In this document: piece after piece, positions 12,650 to 25,450 of the stretch
How the letters are laid out: each line of letters starts with the position of its first letter
How positions within the stretch are numbered: the first letter of the stretch is position 1
DNA from: Blastomyces gilchristii SLH14081
Taxonomy: Eukaryota > Ascomycota > Eurotiomycetes > Onygenales > Ajellomycetaceae
Assembly: GCF_000003855.2 (NCBI RefSeq)
Contig: NW_003101681.1
Coordinates: forward strand, 856,539-920,538
Length of the DNA stretch: 64,000 nt
Direction of reading: 5' to 3'
Program-made: the position numbers and the translations under genes
Notes under the pieces: generated by a model
What the model saw: only the letters and a program-made list of their open reading frames with translations
Databases searched by the model: none
Told to the model about the DNA's origin: nothing

Positions 12650-12849
12650 CTGATAAATTAAGTCTTAGTTCTAAGCTTATATCTTTTATGAATGACAATT
12701 CACTATTATAAGAATCCTGCACATGCTAATACTGACACTCTATTCAGATTGTATTATCTATATAATAATTCAGAAGAGATTCTCTCTGAAGAGCAGAAAA
12801 AAAAATTCATTGAATCATCATTAATCAGACAGACTGACTGATAACAGAT

Positions 12850-14340
12850 ACATCTTCAGTGAAGATATATATGATTTTAACTACAGTGATAGAGCTTACT
12901 GATGAACTCAAAAAGTAACTACAATGAGATATTTCTCATGATCTGACATTAGAAAAGGTCTTTCATAAGATCAGTTAGAAAGAGTAATATCAGTTATTTA
13001 CAGTGCAGAATGAGCTATTGTTCTTTAAAGAATTATATCTCTGTATTCTCAAATCACTGATATGAGATATCATTCATATGTGTTACAATATGACAGGTCA
13101 CTCTGGTCTTCATTAAATAGAAGATCTTATTCACTAGTTCTTCTTTCTTTCTCATGTCTGAAAGAGAATTCTGAATCATCTATTACAATGTCTTAATTAT
13201 CAACTGGTTAAATCACTGAATCACTTGTCAGAGAGTAAATTACACTTCATCTCACTCTTAAAACAGTTATTTAAAGTTCTTTTAATTGATTTTATTACAG
13301 AATTATCTGTGAGTGATAATTATGACACTATATTAACAGTCACAGACAAATTTTCAAAAGCAGTAATTCTAATTGTAGAATAGAAATAATAAAATGCTTT
13401 ATAATAAGTGAAAGACTTCTATAAGAAGATGATCTGCTGCTGACAGCCTTCACTGATAATTATTTTAAATAGAGATCTCAAATTTACATTATAATTTTGA
13501 AAGTCAGTTCTTCAACTCATAAGAATTAAGACATGAATAATAACTGTCTACAATTCTCACTTAAACAGTTAAAGTGAGTGAATTAATCTCACAATCAAAG
13601 TTATATTATGAACACTTCTTATAGATGAATATGAAGCAAGTTGAACTGCTCTGCTTGAATAAGTGAAAAGAGTGTTGAACTCAGTAGCTGTATAGTCAGT
13701 AATAATCTCTCTCTTCAAGCTACTCACAGATGTAAAGCTTAGATAACTGTCATTAAACAATGAGAAAGCTTTACTAGACATACCTGAGTTCATCACTGTA
13801 TAAGACACAGTACAGCAAGACATTCTTAACTTATATACTCTGATAAAAGTTAGAATGACTGAGTCTTTCAATCAATCTCATTCTCAGTCAACTATTCAGA
13901 TTAATGATTGAATCTTCTTGAATCTCACTTAAAAAGCTTAAAAGAGCTACACATTAAAAGAAACATTCAAGCTATCACTCTTACAGATAGACTTATTTGA
14001 CATTCTTCAGAGAATATCAGATACTGCATTTCAATTCAAACTGTCAATCAGTTAATGAATACACTCAGTAATCTTCATTATTCATCTGAAAAAGACTATG
14101 TTAACAGAAGCAGATATGAAGCACTTATTATCAGAGTCAATACTCATTGATAATTAGTTACAATTTAAAGTTGAAAATATTATAAGAAAGCATACAGAGA
14201 ATGACAAGACTTATCTTCAGATTAAGTGAAAGAGATATGAAGACTCAATCTAAAAGTCTCTTAAAGTTATTATACAAGACACTTCATACCTGATCAAGGT
14301 CTTTATGATCAAGAAGTCTCACAGTCAGCTAAGTAAAAAA
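12850..14340 (+). pseudogene. Gypsy integrase plus chromodomain relic (partial chromovirus)
   Basis: On the plus strand this reads as the 3' part of a Ty3/Gypsy pol. Near 13,200-13,380 is an integrase-core segment, including DFITELSVSDNYDTILTVTD, in which the first catalytic Asp lies in DFIT. From about 14,165 follows a chromodomain-like stretch (VENIIRKHTEN, YLQIK-stop-KRYEDS), where the stop replaces the Trp of the usual KWKGY. No RT, gag or LTR is visible next to it, so it is a fragment. It is distinct from the complete elements at 17,461 and 53,691 and is heavily mutated. Confidence 0.75.
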
Positions 14341-16600
14341 TAGAAAGAAAAGTAAAATAGAAAGAGAGTGAAGAGAAGAAAGAAAATATATTATAATCTA
14401 ATTTTAGCTATTAAATAAGAAGATAAAGAAAATAAGAAAATCATCTCTTTCATCTTCTCTCTCTCTTAACATTCTATCTTCAAGCTGTAAGAAATCAAAC
14501 CTTCTGTAAGATAAATGTAAAGATATCATCTTTCAGTCTTTTCATTATTTTATCTCATTTCTTCTCATTAATCATCTTTAAGCTCTTTCTACAGCTTGAT
14601 CTTCTGTTCAGTGAGACATGTGTCTCAGAATGCAATATTTACTAATAACTTCTCATTTATAAGATTACTGAAACACATCTCACTGAGTGACTTAAAGAAA
14701 TAATTATTAGTCACAGTATTCTCTACAGCTGAAATTATATTGATAAACTCAGCTATCTTATTCAGTTTCTTTCATATGACCTGAATAATGTTCAGATTAT
14801 ACTTGTTAAGATTAGGCAGCTGCTTCAGCATCTTTAAATCTTGAGCTTTACAATTAATTATATAGTCTTCAGAAGACAGAATTAATAATCATTATACACT
14901 ACTTATCTTAATCTTATTAACTGTCTTAGTAGAGGTTGAATAACTTATCTTCATCTCATCATCTTTCTTCACAGATGTTAAGATAATACTCTGCTCACTG
15001 ATTCAAATGCATTTCACAGATTTTAACACAATTGAACTCAATATCTTGTACTTGAAAGATATAGATATTCTCTTTATTACAACTATAGTTAAATCATTCT
15101 TCTCTCTCATATCACTGATCTTAATAATGTCATCAATATTCATCTTCTCAGCTACAGTCTTTTCAAATTCAGATATACTTTCTTTAAATAGTAAGTTATC
15201 TGTGTTTTATCTGAGTTCATATCAGCTACAGCAATTTAAAGACCAGCAGAATCTCTTATTTTCTCACTAATAGTTAATACAAGTGTTATACTCTTACTAC
15301 ATCTGTTTGTCATCTGCAGAGATAATTATATATTTCTTAAATCATCTCTGACTCTTCATGCAAGACTAATACAATATAAAAGTCATTTTCTCACAGATCT
15401 GCAGAATAATAATATCTCAATTAATGAAATTCTTAGAATCAACAGTCTGTGAAGTGATTAGCTCATTATTATTTATTCATCAGTATAACTTTTACTTAAT
15501 AGATAATTATCTCAAATCTTTAATTAATTACTGACTGAGTAAAACAAAAAATTCATAATTGATAAATAATATCTTCTTACTATATTCTGTAAGTCTTTCA
15601 ATGATTGAGACAGCATCTGCAAGTCTCTTCACAGTCAGATTCTGCATGATTAACATACTCAGACAAGCAAGCTTGTCATTCTTACAGAAGTGCAAGTCAG
15701 TCTTATTATTATAATACAGATGTCTCATATATACTGTGTCATACAGTTAAGACATCTAATCACTCTTAATATTCTTCTTTCACTCTGACTTTCTTAAAAC
15801 ATTGTCACTCAGAGTCTTATACTACTTTCAACTAGTTCTTTAGCACTTCTTATTCTCTTCTGTTAGTAACAGTTCTTCAGCATCTGTATCTGTCTATTCA
15901 GCTCTTATTTTCAGTTCTACTTACAGCTTTTCATTATCTGTCACTTCTGCAGCAGTCTTCTGACTCTCTTTCTTCTTATTCATCTTAGCATCTTCTTCTG
16001 AAAATCAGCATGTGAACAGTCACAACTTTTTTAAATGAATAAACAGTATTATAAGCTTTTACATCACAGTCTTAAACTCTTTCTAGCTCTTCAAGCTTCT
16101 ATTATATAATTCATCTATTAACTCTTCTGCAGCAGCATTATACAGTCTAATTAAGTGATAATAAGATATCACTGTCTTTTTCTTATCTTAGCTTTTAATC
16201 ACTTTGTATATGAAAAGATAAGATAATAGTGTTGAAAGCTTATCTCTGAAGTTATCAGAATTAAAGATTTCTAATTCACTCTCTATTCAGAATTCTAACT
16301 CTTCACTCTTATTATTTTCTTTTATCTTATTCTCATCTATCTTCTCTTTATCAGTCTTCTTATCTGTTTTCTTATCTATTATCTCATCTGTCTTCTCTTC
16401 TCTATCACTTATATAAAGAAGAGCATCACACTTCTTCTGACTTAATAACTGAAATAATTTCTCTAAGATTAAGATCTTTTTCACTATACTCACTGCGTCT
16501 ATCTTCACAGCTGTTAACTTCTTCTTGAGACTTATTATTTTTATAGTCTAATCTTCTATATATTGCAATTTTCACTAATTCTGCTATATTCTTACTGAAA
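14341..16600 (-). pseudogene. Unassigned AT-rich relic with coding-like stretches
   Basis: There are minus-strand open pieces at 15,528-15,728 (contains KNDKLACLSMLIMQNLTVKR) and 16,287-16,508 (ends in a Lys/Asp/Glu-rich tail). Just upstream of the first, a Cys-spaced run (CLNC, C, C, C) suggests a small metal-binding or cysteine-rich module. I cannot name the family. The rest is AT-rich with no element ends seen. Confidence 0.35.
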
Positions 16601-16917
16601 TTTTAGCAAAATAATGTGAGAAATAAGAAAAGAGTAAGAAGAAAGTGATTATAATATATATATTAATGCAATTATTTATCTATATAATCTCAGTCTTTCA
16701 ATCTCTATCACTTACAGAATCTTTCTCTTATTATAATAAAACTTTCACTCTTATCTATCTCATTAAAGAATTCTTTCTCATTCAAGCTTCTTATAATTTC
16801 TTTACTATCTCTTTCTTTTCTTACAGCTGTTTTTAGATTAAAGAACTTTTATCTCTTTCTTATCATTTCTTTTCAAGTCATTCTTACATCTTTCATTCTT
16901 TGTATAAATAAGTAATG

Positions 16918-17016
16918 GCCCGGTGGCGTAGTGGTTAACTACGCTATCATAAAGCCTCAATTGACGGCCTTCCCCCCGGGGAATGAATGTCAAGAGAGAG
17001 CAGGTTCAAACTCTGC
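16918..17016 (+). ncRNA. tRNA-like pol III module (SINE head or tRNA relic)
   Basis: GGCCCGG is followed by an A-box-like TGGCGTAGTGG (16,924-16,934) inside a 6-bp hairpin, GCGTAG...CTACGC. A B-box-like GGTTCAAAC (17,003-17,011) follows. The T arm was probably GCAGG/CCTGC before mutation. Between the boxes lie nested hairpins: TTGAC...GTCAA outside and TTCCCC...GGGGAA inside. The box spacing is longer than in a normal tRNA, and no 3' acceptor strand pairs with GGCCCGG, so it is not a working tRNA gene. A tRNA-derived SINE is the best reading. Confidence 0.5.
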
Positions 17017-17460
17017 AAGAGTCATCTTAATCACAGCTTTCACTGTTAAGTTATAAAACAGTACTGAGAACTCCCAGGTGCACTATAGCAAATCATTATC
17101 AAGTTTAAAATGTTCATTCTGAGAGTTTCTGAGTGCTAATTCTCACTGATCTTAGAATTAACAGTCTCTCAGATACTTCAAGTTAGATCAGTACTAGAGT
17201 GATTGAAATCTAGAATACTTACAGAATAGTGAATTATTGTTAAGCTTAACTGATCAGATCTCATCTCTTTCACTCTAGACACTCACTTCTAAGAAATGAG
17301 ATTTAAAAACTATTCAATTAGAACACTCTGAGTCTAGCAAGAATTTAGATAAGATAAGGTCTAGACACTCTTAATAGATGATTAGTATAAGCAAGGCTGT
17401 GACAGTCAATTGATAGACTGAAATACTGAGATTGATAGTTGAAAGATTAGAGACTTAACT
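17017..17460. other. AT-rich spacer, no gene seen
   Basis: No coding similarity. It ends in TAACT, the target duplication of the Gypsy element that follows. Confidence 0.6.
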
Positions 17461-17717
17461 TGTAAGAATAAGTGCTCGCAGGCGATTATTCAGGTGTTTG
17501 CAGCTTGATGTGATATGTACTGTTAACTACTAGAAGTGTTCACAGTAGGAAGATAAATATAGAGGTTAAATGTATCATAGCATTCAAGCTGAGTTGTGAA
17601 TAGTATTCACGAATTCCAGTCTATATAGTTGTGTGTAGCCAAGGGCCGCTAGCCCTATTGATTACATGAGAGATAGGAATAGAGGTAAAGAATTCATGAA
17701 AAGTGAGATTTCTTACA
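17461..17717 (-). repeat. 3' LTR of the Gypsy element
   Basis: 257 bp, ends TGTAAGAA/TTCTTACA. It differs from its partner at 24,449-24,705 at 17 sites, all C/T or G/A. A GC-rich hairpin, AGGGC-CGCTA-GCCCT, is intact in both copies. Confidence 0.95.
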
Positions 17718-17733
17718 TATCTCTCTCTCTCTA
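17718..17733 (-). other. Polypurine tract
   Basis: The minus strand reads TAGAGAGAGAGAGATA immediately before the 3' LTR. This is the expected plus-strand primer site and supports the minus orientation. Confidence 0.65.
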
Positions 17734-19610
17734 AGGCTTTGTCTGTGAAGCCTTTCACTGAGTGACTTCATAGTCAGCTCAGCACTGCAGTGATACTCAC
17801 TAAAAACTCTTCATATCTATAAAAAATCTCAGTGAGAAAAAATTCCTTGTTATCATAAAGAGAAAAGAGTCTGTCACTCAGTTTCTTATTCTGTGAGATT
17901 CTTTGTAATCTACAGATTCTTCTCTGACTATCACACAGATTCATCTTGCATCTTTCATACAGAAGGGTTTCAGTTGACTCTTAATTATTTTCATGAGATT
18001 CTTGTGTGATCATTACACAGATTCATCTCACAGATGAATTACTCTCTGTAAGATTACTCTCATCAAAGAGAAATATTTACAAGTTGATCTTTCATTCATT
18101 CTCATAAATCATTGCTCTTTGACACTGTAGAATTGTGAGAAATTTTTCATTCTTTCATTAACTCTGTAGAATTGTAGAATCAAGATATTTACAGTCTATA
18201 ATTACTCTTTGTAATTACATAGAAAGATTCAGATCTGCAATTCACAATTACTCTTGTTTACTAGAGTGATCTGACTGTTTCATAGAATCACTCACAGTGT
18301 AAGCAAACCTCTCTAGAGTAGTATAAATATTCCAGATCTGTCTGTGAAATCTCATCTTCTTTTTCCTTTTTCTGTAACAGCTCTCATTCTTATAAACTGT
18401 GAGTATTCTCATTCATCTGTGAAGTGTTTTCATTCAGATAATAGAGAGAGAGTGTTTCTAATAATATTTACATGTTAATTCAAGAACTTCTCAAGAATAA
18501 AAATTTTTTCAATTTCAATATCTTTGTAAACAATGTCTGACTGCTGCTGAGCTTCTTGTGAGCATCTCTATAACTTCTCTGATCACTTTTTACTGGCTGA
18601 TGAAGCAGAGATACTGCTGTTCACAACTGTGTCTTCATTCTTCTCAGTCTCATCACCGCACCTGATCTTCAGGCCAGCAGCTCATCTCATCCCTCTCTCA
18701 GATCAGTCTCTGGCTTCAAGCAGTGCAGTCTCTTTCTTTACTGTAAGTCTTCTTATAAGTAATTTCTTACAGATTCTAGCTAACAGTTCTTGCAAAGCTT
18801 CTGATGTTGTCAGTGTCTTCTGCAGCTCTGCAGGCCTACAATCACCTCTCTTCTGCCTGCACAATCTCTGATCAGGCATATGTGAATATGTCTAGGTTCT
18901 CTATCAATGATTCTTGCATCACAGTGCATTTCTGCAATCTCATTATCAATGAGAGATGAGTTCTCAGATACCTGTAAAATCTGAGTAATCAAGGCAATGC
19001 AAATACTATGAATTCATGACAGAAGTTGACCTGAATAGATGAGCTCTCTCTTCACATTCTCATTGTTTCTGAGCTGAATACTTCAGCATAACTAGAAGAG
19101 TGAACACAGCTTCATAAGAGATATCTGATCACATATGCAGATGATCAGTCTTCAAGACTCTGCTGTAACTGTATATACTCTGATGTTCAGCTTCTCTGAA
19201 GTCTGTGCATTTCTGACAGTCTTCACATCAAATGTAACAATTGTCTGTATCACAGATATAATACTCTCTGTTTCTTTGAAGAGAAAAATTGATAGTTGTA
19301 AGAGAATTAAGTGTCATGAGTATTAATAATATGAGTGTGAGTTTTCTTTATTTTTTCTTTATTAATCTCTAAATTGTATTCACAGTTCTGTTTATTTTCT
19401 TGTTTTTTAGCTTTAATAAGAACATGTTTTCTTCTTCTCTTATGTACACTGCAGACTGTTCATCTCAGTAGAAACTCATTATCTTATAGACTAGAATTCA
19501 CAAATGACAGTGTTAATATCTTTGTTATAATCAGATTCTTAGTGAAGACTGTGTCATTCTGACTTATCAGAATTCACAGTATGAAAGTCATGTCTCAGCT
19601 TCTGCAGATA
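17734..19610 (-). other. 3' tail of the Gypsy element, no recognised gene
   Basis: About 1.9 kb between chromodomain and LTR. Open pieces at 18,629-18,871 (+) and 18,810-18,992 (-) are short and match nothing I know. It may be an extra ORF or a long untranslated tail. Confidence 0.5.
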
Positions 19611-22600
19611 TCTTATCTGTCTGAATGATTCTTAAGTGAACTCATTCATCTTATCAGAATACTCTTATCACTGAATCTTGAATCAGAGCTTGTGATCTCA
19701 CTTCTCTGAGTTAACAATCTCTTTGACCTGATATTCTCTTTCACTCTCTAGTGCTTCATGAACAGAGTGATGAGTCACAGAGTTCTCTTCTAAGAATTCC
19801 TTATATTTGTGAAGTAAAGAGACATGAAAAACATTGTATATCTGTAACTCAGATAACAGTTTCAATCTATAGAACTGTAAACTAACTTTCTTCACAATCT
19901 TGCAAGACTCTGTTTATAAGAGATTCAGCTTCTTACTAGATCTCTGTATGATGATATTTTCTAGACTCAGTCAGACTCTATTATCTTTCTTGAAACTCTT
20001 TGCAATATGCTTGAAGTCATAGTATCTCTTCTGATACTCTTAGATCTTTCTCAAGAATTCATGAGCTTTCTCCCAGATCTTCTGAATTCTCTCAGTCTGT
20101 TCACAGATATCATCACACTCTATAGTGTACTCTTACAGATTCATCAAGATCATTTACAGATGAGTCTCAGTAAGTATCTTAAAGAGGGTTTTATCTGTGC
20201 TAGCATGTTTTGAGTTGTTGTATATAAACTCTGTGAGTGATAATCAATATACTCAGTCATTCTGATTGTAATTGACAAAGCACTGCAGATACTGTTTCAA
20301 TATACTCATCAGATATTCTATCTGATCATCTGTCTATTGATGAAAAGTCATACTTAGATCTCATGAGATCTTCAGTATAGTTATCAGATCAGATCAGAAC
20401 TCTTCTATAAAGATTGATTCTCTGTCTGAGACAATGTTTATAGATAATTCATGCAATCAGATCACATTGCAGACAAAGATATGAGTTAAATTCTTTGACT
20501 TCAAGTCCTTGCAGATGAGTATAAAGTATGCTATCTTGATAAAGCAATTCACTATCATCAGTACACTGTCAAAGCAGGTATTATATATGTTCTTACTTTC
20601 AGAGAGACTCACAAGAGCATTCATTTCTAGCTGTTCTCAAGATTTCTGCAGAATGAGTAAAGAAGTGAGTTCTTTATATAATCTGAACTGCACTATCTGT
20701 GAATTCTGATAAATAGTACAAGAATTCACTATCTTCTTCATAAGTTCTTATATCTTCAGTCAGAAGTATTTTCTTATGAGTAACTCATGAGTTCTAGTGT
20801 CTGTAAAATAATCTGCTAGAGAAGAGTCATGATATTTTTTAATAAGTTCTATATATAGAAACTCATTTACAGGCATATAAATCTGACTCTCTTTTTATAA
20901 GAGATTATTTAAGTCTCTTCAATTCTTTGTTTCTGCAGAGTTAATCTCTGCTATAAGTAGTTTCTGAATATACTAAGCATATTCATTCTTCAGTTACAGT
21001 TCAGACAATCTGAATAGAAGATCTTATAAAGACTTATACTCTGTTTTCTCTTACATCAGATCTTCTATGATACTTCTCAAAGCTCATAAATTCTTCAGAT
21101 TATAGATACTCTCTTCAAGAATTCTCACAGAGATTCTCAGAGTGTTGACTCTCAGTGTTATAGAGAGTAGTTATGCAGACTTCTTCTCTTTCTCTTCTCT
21201 CTTCTCTTACAGAGAATTGAGAGACTCTTTAATCAATCTCTTCACAACACTCAGTCTGAGTATTCTGTGAAGCTTTTCTATCTTCTCTAGTCTCTCTGTA
21301 TCTGTCACCCTGGCCTTCTTAACATAGTCTGGCCTGTAAGAGAGTTCATTCACTGAGTTCTTAGTTCTCTTGATATATTCTATCTTGAATCAGAACTCAC
21401 TCAGTCTCTGAGCTCAGTGAACCTGCTGCTGTGAGAGTTTCTTAATTGAAGTAAACTATTACAAGCTGTCATGATCAGTTCTAACAGTAATCACTGTTAT
21501 GAGAGTCTTAAAGTAGTAATATCAGTGATAAAAGAATTTCACTATTATGAGAAGCTTCTGATCATAAATGCTATAGTTAATCTCTGTGAGTTGCATCTTC
21601 CATGAGAAAAAGGCCACTGAAACCCAGTTCTTATTTGACTGTAGTTGTGAGACTATTTCTGAAATTATAAAGAAGGAGACATCTGTCTTCAATCTGATTA
21701 AGAGCAAGAGATTAAAGTGAAACAGTATCACTGTATCTGTAAATATCTGTTTCAATCTTGCAAAGACTCTGCAAGCTTCTGAGATAAGAAAGTTCTCACA
21801 GTTCTCTCTTCTTAATAATCTTTTTATTCTCTGTTTATGAGATAACTTCTTCTTATTTTCACTCTTCAGTATGTCTGTAAGGGTCAAGAAGATTCTTGTA
21901 AATGCAAAGATAAACTATCTATAGAAATTCACAAAGCTCAGAAAGATCTGAATCTCATGAATACTAGTTAGCTTCAGTTATAATAGAATAGTCTCAACTC
22001 ATGAAGATTTCATCTGAATATTATCTGTAGTGATTACATATTCTAGAAAATTAATTCAATGAGCACTGAAGTTGCACTTTACAAGCTTAATATACAGTTC
22101 TGTCTCATCTAAGATCTTCAACATGCTTCACACATGCTCAGTGTGTTCTTTCTTCTTCATGAAGTACATCATCACATTATTCAGATATATTATCATGAAG
22201 ATATTCAGATATACATGAAGTGTTTTATTGATGAAAGACTGAAATGCTGCAGAGACATTAGTCAGATCAAAAGACATCACTAGATATTTAAATAATCTTA
22301 GTGCAGTTCTAAAGACAGTCTTTCATTCATTCTTAGACTGTATTTACAGTCATATATATACATTGATTACATTCAGTTATGTGAATATGACAGCTTCTGT
22401 GAGATGATTAATCACATTCTTAATCAGAGACAGAGAGTAGTAGCTCTTTGTTATCTTGAAGTTCAGATCATGATAGTCTATACATAATCTGAGATCTTTA
22501 TTCTTCTTCTTCATGAACATCACAGAGGCTTCTGTGAAGATCTGTGAAGATTGAATAAAGTCATTCTTCAGATTCTTCTTCACATAGATTCACAAGACCT

Positions 22601-22900
22601 CTGTCTCATAATGAGAGAGCTTATAGATTGATTCTCAGAAGGATTTCTGTTCTTCTATTAAATCTATTATCAGATTCTTCTTATGATGAGAAGAAAGCTT
22701 AGCTGTCTTAGCTGAGCTGAATATCTCTGTAAGATCTTGATATTTCTCTGATATCTGAAGCTCAGTTTTTATAACTGTGAGATTCTCAGACACTTGTAAA
22801 GTCATTATATAAATGAGCTTGTCTTCTCTAATCAACTCTACAGTATCAACTGCTTCTATTTTCATAAGTAAGTCTGTCAACACTGATCAGAAGTATAAAC
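19611..22900 (-). pseudogene. Gypsy pol relic: RT, RNase H, integrase, chromodomain
   Basis: Read from 22,900 downward. The RT N-terminus is at about 22,380-22,760 (KKNLKNDF, ASVMFMKKKNKDLRLCIDYH, LNF), matching the Gypsy RT block usually written VDYRGLN. RNase H lies at 21,522-21,887: LLLIRLKTDVSFFIISEIVS (first catalytic Asp in the TD), then MQLTEINYSIYDQKLL. The integrase region, about 20,000-21,260, is badly degraded. The integrase C-terminus and chromodomain lie at 19,660-19,895 (FHVSLLHKY, then EREYQVKEIVNSEK). Stops are mainly TGA and TAG. Product if intact: the polyprotein for reverse transcription and histone-guided integration. Confidence 0.88.
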
Positions 22901-23339
22901 CTGACTTATAAACAGCTATGTGTGAATTGTGTCTTTGAAGTCATGCAAGTCTTAAATACATATTATCTATAATGTCTGTGATAATCACAGTTTCTGCAAA
23001 TCTTCTCCAGATTTCAGAGAGATCTTGCAATTCAAAGATGACTCTTATAAGTCTCTTAACTCTCAGATCTGAGTTCTCACACTCTGCTTATTATAAGAGC
23101 AGGTTTTCAGTCTTCATCTTTCAGCTCATTCACTCTGTAAGCTTTAGAAACATCACAGTGATCTGAGATCCTGAGTTTATCAATGCTTTTCATGCTTGTA
23201 GAACAGCAGTACTGCAGCACAGTCTCTTTCTATGAGTAAGTATTTTCATTAAGAAAGCAACAGATTCAGATATCAGCTTCAAGACTCTTAAGAAGGCTGT
23301 TGCTGACTCTGTCTGTGACTTCTCAAATTCTCATTTTGA

Positions 23340-24416
23340 TTTATTCAGACAGTTTATATAGAGATGTTCTAATTTAGAACAGATGAAGCAGAGTCTCTTT
23401 TTCTTGATCTTTCTATTATACACTCTGTTTACAGAAGCTTATGAAGCTCTCTCTCTCTGCTCAGCAGTCAGATATGAATCTCTCTGTGTCTTATCATCTT
23501 TTTCTGATAAATCTATTCTCTGTTATTCTGACTCTTGCAGGGCTAATTAATGATTCACTCTTCATAAGTCTGTGACTCTCACAGTGATTCATAAGTAATG
23601 AATGAGAGTCATCAGTTTCTTCAGAGTCAAGAACTTAGAGTCTTACTCAATGAGCTTGTTCTGCATATCTTTATTCAGTCTTTTCATGAATATCATTATT
23701 CAGGTCTTATTTCAGAACCCTGTTTTCACAGATCTCAATTTATATTATAATTTTATGAAGTGCTGTAAGTAGTCTTCATCAGATTTCTTATCTCTTTTTC
23801 TAATATTAATGATTACAGTTCAGATGTTCTCTGTTCAGCTTGCAGAGTTTCTTAACTTATTCTTTAAATAGATCTTGAGAATAGATTATCAGAATCTCTT
23901 ATAATCATTCTCTAGATAATTCAGCCAGTTCTTGACTTCAGTGTAATAGAGGTCTGTCATTATATAGATGACAGCTTCTTCATCTTTCATATCACACAGT
24001 CAGGCTTGTGAGTCAATTTCAAATATAAACTTACAAAAGCTTTTATAGATTGTGATTTGATAGATGGTCTTAAGTAGTCATAGCTTGAGAAAGTTTCTTT
24101 TCAGTTTATAGATGTCTCTGAAGATCATGTCTAGAGACTCAGTTCAAGAGTGTTTACAGATAGTAAGTATTTCTTATAGAAAAATAGCTTAATTTCACAG
24201 AAGATGCTCAAGAATGTTCTTTACTAAGATTAGTTTATTTATGAGTTCAGAGAGTTTCTCTGTCACAGATGTAGAGAATAATGTTCTGTAAGTAATTGAT
24301 AAGTTCTCTGAGACTTCTTTTACAGAGATTATTCATGATTCAGGTGACTACTTCTGAGTGTCTGTAGTAGAGTTCACAGGGATTGAAGCATGTGAGTTTC
24401 TAGTTCTTTCAGTCAT
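23340..24416 (-). pseudogene. Gypsy gag relic with CCHC knuckle
   Basis: Starts at a minus-strand ATG at 24,416 (MTERTRNSHASIPVNSTTDT), 33 bp inside the 5' LTR. Several stops follow. At 23,350-23,400 it reads CFICSKLEHLYKL, a decayed CCHC knuckle with the last Cys lost. Its likely former role was capsid and nucleocapsid. Confidence 0.75.
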
Positions 24417-24448
24417 AACAGGCAGTTGCTGACTGACTGAGCTTGAAA

Positions 24449-24705
24449 TGTAAGAATAAGTGCTCACAGGTGATTATTCAGGTGTTTACAGCTTGATGTG
24501 ATATATACTGTTAACTACTAGAAGTGTTCACAGTAGAAAGATAAATGTAGAGATTAAATATATCATAGCATTCAAGCTGAGTTGTAAATAGTATTCATGA
24601 ATTCCAGTCTATATAGTTGTGTGTAGCCAAGGGCCGCTAGCCCTATTGATTACATGAGAGATAGGAATAGAGGTAAAGGATTCGCGAGGAGCGGGATTTC
24701 TTACA
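24449..24705 (-). repeat. 5' LTR of the Gypsy element
   Basis: 257 bp, same ends as the left copy. Its right end keeps several CpGs (ATTCGCGAGGAGCGGGATT) that are mutated in the left copy. Confidence 0.95.
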
Positions 24706-25269
24706 TAACTAGAATTAAGTAGCTCTGATATTATTCTTAGTGAGAATCTCACTTATGAGTAAGCTAGTTACAGAAGCTAGCTGAGTGATAACTCTTTAAA
24801 GAGAATGATAATCTCTGAAGCAGGTCTGAGAGAACAGAGACAGTAGTCAGTTATATAGAATGTTAAAATATGTATATAGCTTAAGATGTAAACTGCAGAG
24901 ATCTTGTTCTATAGCTCTCTTTACTTTATCTTTTTCTTTATCTTTTTCTTTTAATTTCTTTCTATTTATCTATTTAATATGTCTATCTTTGAGACTGTGT
25001 TCTTTTTCTCTTTTTCTTTGTCATGATATTGTCAAATGATTTCAAAGTATTAAAAGATGTTAAAACACTGTAATTTATAAACAGTTTTTGTATTCTGAGC
25101 TGGAATTTTCTGATTTTATATATCTGAAATTGATGAATGTATAATAGTTAACTTTACAGATATAGGAAAAACTCTGAGAACTAAAAGTTCTCAGATAGAT
25201 ATTATAGTCTCTGACTGCATACATCTATAATTGAAGAATAATAATAATAATAATAATAATAATATAAAT

Positions 25270-25450
25270 AAGTAATTCTATCACTCAGTCTTCTCTTTCT
25301 ATAATATTTACAGTGTATAATTTCTTTTCAAGCTGTTCTTACATCTTTTATTCTTTATATAAATAAACACTTCTTACATCTGATCACTCTTTGTATGAAT
25401 AAGTAATTCTATTACTCAGTCTTCTCTTTCTATAATATTTATAGTATATA
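25270..25450. repeat. Direct repeat pair (about 50 bp)
   Basis: AAGTAATTCTAT(C/T)ACTCAG plus TCTTCTCTTTCTATAATATTTA occurs at 25,270 and again at 25,400. The phrase between them, TTTCTTTTCAAGCTGTTCTT, also resembles text just before the tRNA-like module at 16,865. Confidence 0.75.

Larger units (their letters stand above)
17461..24705 (-). mobile_element. Complete but decayed Ty3/Gypsy chromovirus (7.2 kb)
   Basis: It is bounded by two 257-bp direct repeats, each starting TGTAAGAA and ending TTCTTACA, and by the 5-bp duplication TAACT (17,456-17,460 and 24,706-24,710). Internal coding relics read on the minus strand in the order gag with CCHC knuckle, RT, RNase H, integrase, chromodomain, the order of Gypsy chromoviruses. 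A polypurine tract lies beside the left LTR, so the right LTR is the 5' one. I could not identify a primer-binding site. It is full of stops and cannot be autonomous. A 1.9-kb tail lies between chromodomain and 3' LTR. Confidence 0.92.

Noticed and set aside
16918..17016. A functional tRNA gene
   Set aside because: The box spacing is too long and no 3' acceptor strand pairs with the 5' end.
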